A stretch of DNA of 7,967 bases from Caldilineaceae bacterium. Lineage in GTDB: Bacteria; Chloroflexota; Anaerolineae; Caldilineales; Caldilineaceae. This document shows positions 1 to 6,876 of the stretch, piece after piece; the first letter of the stretch is position 1, and the number at the start of each line of letters is the position of its first letter. The position numbers and the translations under genes are program-made. Location: NCBI GenBank assembly GCA_015494005.1, contig WGCB01000277.1, positions 1-7,967 on the forward strand. Direction: 5' to 3'. Under the pieces are notes generated by a model. It did no database searches and was not told the origin of the DNA. It saw only the letters and a program-made list of their open reading frames with translations.

Positions 1-49
1 CGGTCGGTGGGTGTAACCTTTGGGAGGGTGCGGGCATCCATACAAGAGG

Positions 50-86
50 AGTTGGAAGGTGGGAGTTGGAAGGTGGGAGCTGGAAG
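50..86. repeat. Tandem 14-bp purine-rich repeat
   Basis: The unit AGTTGGAAGGTGGG occurs twice without mismatch at 50-63 and 64-77. A degenerate third copy starts at 78 (AGCTGGAAG). The array is G/A on the plus strand and C/T on the other. It resembles the short, GTTGGAAG-type tandem repeats scattered between genes in several GC-rich bacteria, but a family assignment is not possible from one copy. No function is claimed. Confidence 0.75.
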
Positions 87-149
87 CCGGCATTTCCCAT
101 GCCAGGCCTCGAAAGCCGAGGCGCCCCCACCGAGCCGGAGTGACTGCCA

Positions 150-162
150 CGCAATTCTTGCG
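150..162. promoter_or_regulatory. Small palindrome upstream of PDO gene, possible operator
   Basis: CGCAA-TTC-TTGCG is a perfect 5-bp inverted repeat with a 3-bp spacer, ending 43 bp before the start codon of the thiol-disulfide oxidoreductase. Its position would suit a transcription factor site, and a redox regulator would make sense for this gene, but the motif matches no operator I can name. It could also be chance, since a 5-bp palindrome is short. Confidence 0.25.
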
Positions 163-205
163 GTCAAATTTCACATCATCACTTTTTGGGGAGGATTGAG
201 AACCC

Positions 206-871
206 ATGGCACTGATTTCTGAGAAAGACGCCCAGGCCGTCCGGGAGATGCTGGAGGCCAGCCTGAAGAAGCCGGTGAAGCTTGTGGTCTTCACCACGGA
301 AGGGGAGTGCATGTACTGCAAGGAGACCCAGCAGCTGGCGGAGGAGATCGCCGCCCTGTCGGATCTCATCGACGTGGAAGTGCACGACATCGAGAAGGAC
401 GCGGAGCTGGCCGCCAAGCTGGACGTGGACAAGACCCCGGCCATCGTGGTCCTGGGCAAGGACGAGAACGGCCAGGACAAGGACTACGGCATCCGCTTCT
501 TTGGCATCCCCAGCGGCTACGAGTTCATGAGCCTGCTGGACGCCATCGAGACGGTGGGCAGCGGCGACGTCCAGCTCAGCGAGGAGACCCGGAAGTTCCT
601 GGAATCCCTGGACGAGGACGTGCACATCCAGGTCTTCGTCACGCCCACCTGCCCCTACTGCCCCCAGGCGGTGACCCTGGCCCATCACCTGGCCTTCGCC
701 AGCGACCGGGTGAAGGCAGACATGGTGGAGGCCATGGAGTTTCCCGTCCTGAGCCAGCAGTACAACGTGATGGGCGTGCCCCGCAGCGTCATCAACGAGA
801 CGGTGCACCAGGAGGGGGCCGTCCCCGAGCCCATGTTCCTGGTCAAGCTGCGGGAGGCCGTCTCCGCCTAG
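206..871 (+). CDS. Glutaredoxin-like protein disulfide oxidoreductase (PDO)
   Basis: A 221-residue protein built of two tandem thioredoxin folds. Each has a redox-active CxxC: CMYC at 35-38 in the N-terminal unit and CPYC at 149-152 in the C-terminal unit. Each unit also has the cis-proline segment that packs against the active site (KTPAIVV, P78; GVPRSVIN, P192). This architecture and length match the PDO / glutaredoxin-like family of thermophilic archaea and bacteria. Those enzymes form, reduce or isomerise disulfides in the cytoplasm and can accept electrons from a thioredoxin reductase-like partner. No signal peptide or membrane segment is present, so a cytoplasmic location is inferred. 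The start is set by GGGGAGGA (188-195) ten bases before the ATG. The gene appears monocistronic, with its own terminator at 913-946. The family call is strong; the partner and substrates are unknown. Confidence 0.92.
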   Translation: MALISEKDAQAVREMLEASLKKPVKLVVFTTEGECMYCKETQQLAEEIAALSDLIDVEVHDIEKDAELAAKLDVDKTPAIVVLGKDENGQDKDYGIRFFGIPSGYEFMSLLDAIETVGSGDVQLSEETRKFLESLDEDVHIQVFVTPTCPYCPQAVTLAHHLAFASDRVKADMVEAMEFPVLSQQYNVMGVPRSVINETVHQEGAVPEPMFLVKLREAVSA

Positions 872-912
872 GCGGCGAAATTTCAGCAGCAACGGCACAA
901 CGGCGTGCCCAG

Positions 913-946
913 ACGCCCGGGGGATCGACGGTTTCCTGGGCGTTTT
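913..946 (+). terminator. Intrinsic terminator of the PDO gene
   Basis: A 9-bp stem pairs 913-921 (ACGCCCGGG) with 935-943 (CCTGGGCGT, one G-U pair) around a 13-nt loop and runs directly into TTTT at 943-946. It lies about 40 bp past the PDO stop codon. It separates the PDO transcript from the promoter at 995. An outer AGACGC/GCGTCT pairing (911-916 with 948-953) is also possible. Confidence 0.65.
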
Positions 947-994
947 CGCGTCTGGGATCGAACCCTTTTTCGCGTCTTTGCCAACGCATTTTGG

Positions 995-1023
995 TTGACA
1001 AAGGCCCACCGGACTGCTACACT
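995..1023 (+). promoter_or_regulatory. Sigma70-type promoter of the T-box leader
   Basis: A perfect -35 box TTGACA (995-1000) is separated by 17 bp from TACACT (1018-1023), a 4/6 match to the -10 consensus. A start near 1030 would give a leader of about 385 nt before alaX, containing the complete T-box. The spacing, the ideal -35 and the position between the upstream terminator and the riboswitch support the call. Confidence 0.75.
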
Positions 1024-1329
1024 TACCCACACAGAACCACTGGATCCGGTTGGGTCTTCCAGGCTCAGCGATCCAGACCGCCAACAGCGTTGATGGAGAC
1101 GAGTAGGCCCAGGAACGTTGTGCAGCGAGCCCGGGGCGGTGGAAGCCGGGTCAACCCTCCTGGACCGAAGATCCCTCCGGAGCTGCGGCCCGAACGGTCC
1201 CGTCCACGGGGCTCAGTAGACGTCGCCGGTGTCGTGAACCGTTACCTTCACGGCGACTTAGAGGAAAAACGCGTTATCCGTTCCTCTGCGTCGCACAGAG
1301 GCGCCCAACCTGAGCCATCGGTTGGGAAC

Positions 1330-1364
1330 CGGGGTGGTACCGCGGACTTCACAGCCCGTCCCCG
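1330..1364 (+). promoter_or_regulatory. T-box antiterminator
   Basis: Helix A1 pairs CGGGG (1330-1334) with CCCCG (1360-1364). The 7-nt bulge UGGUACC (1335-1341) is the tRNA acceptor-end binding site. Helix A2 pairs GCGG (1342-1345) with CCGU (1356-1359). The 3' strand is the same segment that forms the 5' arm of the terminator at 1355-1376, so the two structures exclude each other. This is the layout of a transcription-attenuating T-box. Confidence 0.9.
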
Positions 1365-1380
1365 TTTGGGGGCGGGTTTT
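1355..1380 (+). terminator. Conditional (T-box) intrinsic terminator
   Basis: CCCGTCCCC (1355-1363) pairs with GGGGGCGGG (1368-1376) through a GUUU tetraloop, nine pairs including one U-G, followed by TTTT (1377-1380). It should stop transcription before alaX when the cognate tRNA is charged. The alaX ribosome binding site (1400-1406) lies outside the hairpin, so control acts on transcription and not by hiding the RBS. Confidence 0.9.
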
Positions 1381-1414
1381 CTGTTGGGTGCATGGAGGCA
1401 GGGGAGAAACCATC

Positions 1415-2152
1415 ATGACCGAACTGCTCTACTACGACGATGCCTATCTGCGGGAATTCGACGCCACGGTCACCGGCGTGGAGGGGAACCGGGTGGTGCT
1501 GGATCGCACCGCCTTCTACCCCGGCGGGGGTGGACAGCCCTACGATCAGGGCTGGCTCACCGTGGACGGCCAGCGCATGCGGGTCACCAAGGTGAAGAAG
1601 GAGCGCTCGGATGGCCAGATCTGGCACACGCTGGAGGCTACGGACGGAGGCCTGCCGGCCATTGCCCTGGGCCAGCCTGTCCACGGGGAGTTGGACTGGG
1701 AGCGGCGCTACCTGCTCATGCGCACCCACACGGCCATGCACATCCTCTGCGGCGTGGTTTGGCGGGACTACGGGGCCAGCGTCACCGGCGGGAACATGGA
1801 GCCGGGCAAGGGGCGCATGGACTTCGAGTTCGCGTCCATGAGCAGGGAGCTGGTCTCGGAGATCGAGGCCAAGTGCAATGCGGAGATCGCCGCGGCCCGG
1901 GAGGTGCGCACCCAGATCCTGCCCCGGGAGGAGGCCTTCCAGATCCCGGACCTGATCCGCACCAAGATCAACCTGCTGCCGCCCAGCATCCAGGAGGTGC
2001 GCACAGTGGAGATCGTGGGCCTGGACCTGCAGGCCGACGGCGGCACCCATGTCCGCAACACCCGAGAGGTGGGCGGCATGCGGGTGGTGGACTACCGCAG
2101 CAAAGGGGCCATCAACAAGCGCATCTACATCGAGCTGGTCGACACCCCGTGA
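1415..2152 (+). CDS. AlaX-type alanyl-tRNA editing protein
   Basis: A 245-residue free-standing homologue of the AlaRS editing domain. Enzymes of this family hydrolyse misacylated tRNA, classically Ser-tRNA(Ala) or Gly-tRNA(Ala), in trans. Seen here: the N-terminal TAFYPGGGGQP segment (32-42), the HxxxH metal motif HTAMH (H105, H109), and the C-terminal GGTHVRNTREVG block (209-220, H212). The zinc-ligand Cys of the AlaRS-type CxxxH motif is Asp208 here (DGGTH). The size fits AlaX with the N-terminal beta-barrel domain and no C-terminal extension. The start is the ATG eight bases after AGGGGAG (1400-1406); an upstream in-frame TTG lies inside the T-box and was rejected. Expression should depend on the preceding T-box, whose specifier reads Ile and not Ala. 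The family is secure; substrate specificity is not. Confidence 0.9.
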   Translation: MTELLYYDDAYLREFDATVTGVEGNRVVLDRTAFYPGGGGQPYDQGWLTVDGQRMRVTKVKKERSDGQIWHTLEATDGGLPAIALGQPVHGELDWERRYLLMRTHTAMHILCGVVWRDYGASVTGGNMEPGKGRMDFEFASMSRELVSEIEAKCNAEIAAAREVRTQILPREEAFQIPDLIRTKINLLPPSIQEVRTVEIVGLDLQADGGTHVRNTREVGGMRVVDYRSKGAINKRIYIELVDTP

Positions 2153-2188
2153 GGCCCGTGTAGCTCCTGTGGAGCAAGGACGATCCGG

Positions 2189-2743
2189 ATGGACGACCCC
2201 CGACAGGCCATCATCCCGGACCCGCCCCTGGCGGCCTACCGGCCCTACTTCCAGCCGGGCACAGCCTTCCTCACCTGGGCCACCGTGGCAGGCGAGCCCA
2301 TCCTGGCCCCGGCCACCACGGCCCACCTCCTGCGCAGCGTCCTGCGGGAGGTCCAGGAAGAGCTGCGGTTCACCATGCTGGCCTGGGTCATCCTGCCGGA
2401 TCACCTGCACCTGCTCCTGCGCATGGAGGCCGGCGAGCCCCGGGAGGTGGCCCGACGGGTGCGTTTCCGCTTCCAGCGCACCTACCCGGAACTCCTGGGC
2501 ATCCCCGGGCAGATGGTGGTCTGGGACTCCCGCCAGGGGCTGGAGTCTGTCTCGGAGCTGGCCGAGTTCGCAGCCCGGCTGGACTACATCCACGCGGACC
2601 CGGTGGCCCACGGCCTGGTGGATCAGCCGGAGGCCTGGCGGCAGAGCAGCTACGGCGCCTGGGTGGAGCGGGGTCTCTACAAGCTGGGTTGGGGATGGCG
2701 TCCACCCCAACGGCTGGCCGGGAAGCGGTGGGAGATCCGGTGA
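2189..2743 (+). CDS. REP-associated tyrosine transposase (RAYT), Y1/HUH family
   Basis: A 184-residue single-domain protein of the Y1_Tnp superfamily (IS200-like HUH nucleases). These cut single-stranded DNA at hairpin elements through a 5'-phosphotyrosine link. Seen: the HUH motif PDHLHLLL (H72, H74) and the family block YIHADPVAHGLVDQPEAW (133-150), then QSSYGAWVERGLY (152-164). The proposed nucleophile is Y133. Family members usually have YxxxN (YIxxNP), and the Asn position is Asp137 here. Many RAYTs are single-copy domesticated genes, not active transposons, and no flanking insertion-sequence ends were seen. It starts 36 bp after alaX with AAGGA (2176-2180) eight bases before the ATG and may be cotranscribed with alaX. 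It converges on the TA pair, and an 8-bp palindrome (2754-2774) follows immediately. Whether it still moves DNA cannot be judged from this copy. Confidence 0.85.
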   Translation: MDDPRQAIIPDPPLAAYRPYFQPGTAFLTWATVAGEPILAPATTAHLLRSVLREVQEELRFTMLAWVILPDHLHLLLRMEAGEPREVARRVRFRFQRTYPELLGIPGQMVVWDSRQGLESVSELAEFAARLDYIHADPVAHGLVDQPEAWRQSSYGAWVERGLYKLGWGWRPPQRLAGKRWEIR

Positions 2744-2753
2744 GCCTCGGGGC

Positions 2754-2774
2754 CTGAGCTCACTCGGAGCTCAG
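2754..2774. repeat. 8-bp palindrome between convergent RAYT and toxin genes
   Basis: CTGAGCTC (2754-2761) and GAGCTCAG (2767-2774) form a perfect hairpin with loop ACTCG. It begins 10 bp after the RAYT stop codon and covers the stop codon of the toxin gene on the other strand. Neither side carries a T-tract, so it is not a standard intrinsic terminator. It might slow converging polymerases or be a REP-like hairpin recognised by the adjacent RAYT; with one copy neither can be shown. Confidence 0.5.
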
Positions 2775-3140
2775 CAAGGAGATAACGGTGTGGAGGACCT
2801 GGGGGATGTCCATGGCCGGTGACGCCTCGACTCGACCGTCGGCTTCGTGGCGGTGGTGGGGAAAGGTGGGCAGATCCGGGTAGTGCGGAACGTTGTCCCA
2901 GCGTTTGATCAGCCGACCATCGGCCAGCTGGAGGTGATAGCGGTACTTGGGGCGTCGCGGTGACGGTTCCGTGAGCACGTACTCGGCCACGTGGAGCTCC
3001 ATGCCGTGGGTCAGCTCCAGCCGACCTCGGACGTAGCATTCATGGCGGTCAATCTCTCGGAAGTGAAGTTCGGAGGCGATCACGAAAGGGAAGGCATCCA
3101 AGGAGGCCAAAAGCGCCTGGTAGTACTCGCGTGCCGTCAC
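2760..3140 (-). CDS. TumE-family (DUF6516) putative toxin
   Basis: A 126-residue soluble protein. The run YRYHLQ (66-71), then KRWDNVPHYPDLPTFPHHRH (79-98) and the C-terminal DIPQVLHTVISLL are hallmarks of the TumE/DUF6516 family, annotated as the toxin part of type II toxin-antitoxin modules. The biochemical target is not something I can state from sequence. The histidine-rich H86/H95/H96/H98 cluster is the most likely functional centre (inference). The start is a GTG whose first bases overlap the stop of the upstream gene (GTGA, 3137-3140). A weak AGGTGA SD precedes it, so translation is probably coupled to the partner. The gene converges on the RAYT gene with a 16-bp gap. Family recognition is from memory of the motif; the toxin role is inferred from family and operon. 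Confidence 0.8.
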   Translation of the reverse strand: MTAREYYQALLASLDAFPFVIASELHFREIDRHECYVRGRLELTHGMELHVAEYVLTEPSPRRPKYRYHLQLADGRLIKRWDNVPHYPDLPTFPHHRHEADGRVEASPAMDIPQVLHTVISLLSSE

Positions 3141-3430
3141 ACCGTCACCTGGCTGAGAATGCGGTAGCGACGGTCCCAGAGGTCAAAGCCCCGCTTGGCC
3201 GCGTACCAGTCGAAAAGCTCTTCCTCATCGCCCAGCTCGCCGGCCTCGAAACGCCGCATGAACTCGTCCGAGGAGAAGCCGTACTTTTCCTCAAACTGGG
3301 TGCAAAGCTTGGCAAAATAGGCTCGCCGAGCCTCGGCCTGAGCGACTTCGCTGGCCAGCGCGGAGGCCACCACTTCCTGGACCTCCTGCTCGGAGAATTC
3401 GTTTCCTTCCAGTTTCAAAGCAAGCGTCAT
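3137..3430 (-). CDS. Putative antitoxin partner of the TumE-like toxin
   Basis: A 97-residue acidic, probably largely helical protein beginning MTLALKLEG. The conserved-looking core FEEKYGFSSDEFMRRFEAGELGDEEELFDWYAAKRG (about 48-83) resembles the small proteins usually encoded just ahead of TumE/DUF6516 genes. No helix-turn-helix or ribbon-helix-helix is evident. The N-terminal 10-30 residues could form a short strand and helix, but DNA binding is not demonstrated. The ATG at 3430 was chosen over upstream codons because AAGGAA (plus-strand 3437-3442) lies eight bases before it and a promoter sits just upstream. It overlaps the toxin gene by 4 bp, making a two-gene operon with the partner first, the usual antitoxin-toxin order. 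The neutralising role is inferred from context alone. Confidence 0.72.
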   Translation of the reverse strand: MTLALKLEGNEFSEQEVQEVVASALASEVAQAEARRAYFAKLCTQFEEKYGFSSDEFMRRFEAGELGDEEELFDWYAAKRGFDLWDRRYRILSQVTV

Positions 3431-3459
3431 AGAGCGTTTCCTTTGCACAGAGCACACTG

Positions 3460-3483
3460 CATTGTTGTCATTGTATACCATTG
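3460..3483. promoter_or_regulatory. Triple CATTG direct repeat, candidate TA operator
   Basis: CATTG occurs at 3460-3464, 3469-3473 and 3479-3483, steps of 9 and 10 bp, so all copies face nearly the same side of the helix. The array covers the -10 box and start region of the TA promoter, and GTATAC lies between the second and third copies. Type II TA operons are usually autorepressed at such positions. The site is a prediction, since no DNA-binding domain is obvious in the partner protein. Confidence 0.45.
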
Positions 3484-3499
3484 ATCCCACGGTTATCAA
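3470..3499 (-). promoter_or_regulatory. Promoter of the TA operon
   Basis: On the minus strand, TTGATA (plus coordinates 3494-3499) is a 5/6 -35 match. It is followed after 18 bp by TACAAT (3470-3475), a 5/6 -10 match; TATACA (3472-3477) at 16 bp spacing is an alternative. Transcription would begin near 3463, leaving a roughly 33-nt leader before the antitoxin ATG. The stretch is notably AT-richer than the surrounding genes. Confidence 0.65.
3471..3499 (+). promoter_or_regulatory. Weak candidate ileS promoter overlapping the TA promoter
   Basis: TTGTAT (3471-3476), 17 bp, then TATCAA (3494-3499) would start near 3506, 24 nt before the ileS ATG. Each box is a modest match and reuses the complementary bases of the divergent TA promoter. 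Nothing better was found between 3431 and 3529, so either this serves ileS or ileS is read from further upstream. Confidence 0.3.
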
Positions 3500-3529
3500 G
3501 TCGGATCGAACAAACAGGACAGGCGAACC

Positions 3530-6745
<3,216 letters not shown>

Positions 6746-6767
6746 CCGGCTGAGCGGGTGTGGCATT

Positions 6768-6838
6768 TGGTGCACGAATTTCGCAGATTTCCCGGATGAG
6801 ATGGTAGAATCCGTGTCATCTGCGGCGTTCGTGCACCA
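6768..6838. repeat. 71-bp imperfect palindrome between ileS and the permease gene
   Basis: TGGTGCACGAA (6768-6778) and TTCGTGCACCA (6828-6838) are perfect 11-bp inverted arms. Inside them CGCAGAT (6782-6788) pairs with ATCTGCG (6818-6824) and CGGAT (6793-6797) with ATCCG (6809-6813), separated by symmetrical 3x3 and 4x4 internal loops. TTTTT follows at 6839-6843, so as RNA it could end the ileS transcript. Each outer arm is itself nearly palindromic around GTGCAC, so as DNA it could be a pair of operators 61 bp apart. Confidence 0.8.
6802..6810 (+). promoter_or_regulatory. Possible extended -10 promoter for the permease gene
   Basis: TGGTAGAAT matches the extended -10 form TGnTAnAAT-like and sits in the loop of the palindrome. 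No -35 element is visible 16-18 bp upstream. Initiation near 6817 would leave about 60 nt before the ATG at 6877. It is supported mainly by position and by the lack of a better candidate. Confidence 0.35.
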
Positions 6839-6876
6839 TTTTTCGTTTCTCCCACCCCATCCCGCGGACCACCAGC

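Larger units (their letters stand above)
1..205. other. Non-coding region upstream of the PDO gene
   Basis: No credible gene is seen here: the short plus-strand open frame near the start has no family features, and its purine-rich sequence comes from the tandem repeat. The region holds a 14-bp tandem repeat (50-86), a 13-bp palindrome CGCAATTCTTGCG (150-162), and a strong Shine-Dalgarno GGGGAGGA (188-195) ten bases before the ATG at 206. No convincing -35/-10 pair was found, although a TTGCGG (158-163) lies in the AT-richer stretch just before the gene, where a promoter would be expected. Confidence 0.6.
1083..1380 (+). promoter_or_regulatory. T-box riboswitch leader, isoleucine (AUC) specifier
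   Basis: A T-box senses uncharged tRNA: Stem I reads the anticodon and the antiterminator bulge binds the tRNA 3' end. Stem I closes with CAGC/GCUG (1085-1088 with 1182-1185), has a kink-turn-like GA region, then GGAG/CUCC (1095-1098 with 1175-1178). Next is the specifier loop with AGUA (1102-1105) opposite GAAG-AUC-C (1167-1174), an upper helix 1106-1114 with 1158-1166 (one mismatch), and a CCCGG/CCGGG distal hairpin with a GGUGGAA-type loop (1130-1150). Further stems are 1222-1228/1251-1257, 1260-1266/1281-1287, and 1304-1310/1320-1326 (Stem III). The T-box proper, GGGGTGGTACCGCG (1331-1344), carries the UGGU that pairs with ACCA of a tRNA with discriminator A. Alignment to the GAAN-specifier pattern gives AUC, Ile; a one-base register shift would give UCC, Ser. 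The T-box call is near certain, the specifier less so. Confidence 0.93.

Noticed and set aside
7..222. 71-codon open frame at the left edge
   Set aside because: No family features, translated from the tandem repeat, and it overlaps the PDO start and its Shine-Dalgarno sequence.
1167..1174. Ala-specific T-box matching alaX
   Set aside because: No GCN triplet is present in the specifier loop in any register; AUC is favoured and UCC is the only alternative worth keeping.
1322..1414. Upstream TTG start for alaX adding 31 residues
   Set aside because: It falls inside the T-box antiterminator and terminator; the ATG at 1415 has a proper SD and matches the family N-terminus.
307..2163. 618-codon plus-strand open frame crossing the PDO gene, T-box and alaX
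   Set aside because: Its sequence is Gly/Arg/Pro-rich, as expected for an off-frame reading of GC-rich genes, and it runs through two recognised genes and a riboswitch.
2754..2774. Bidirectional intrinsic terminator between RAYT and toxin genes
   Set aside because: The hairpin is perfect but no T-tract follows on either strand, so it is listed only as a palindrome.
6768..6838. NtrC-type enhancer site (TGGTGCA / TGCACCA half-sites)
   Set aside because: The half-sites resemble NtrC elements but are 49 bp apart and in the wrong spacing for one site.
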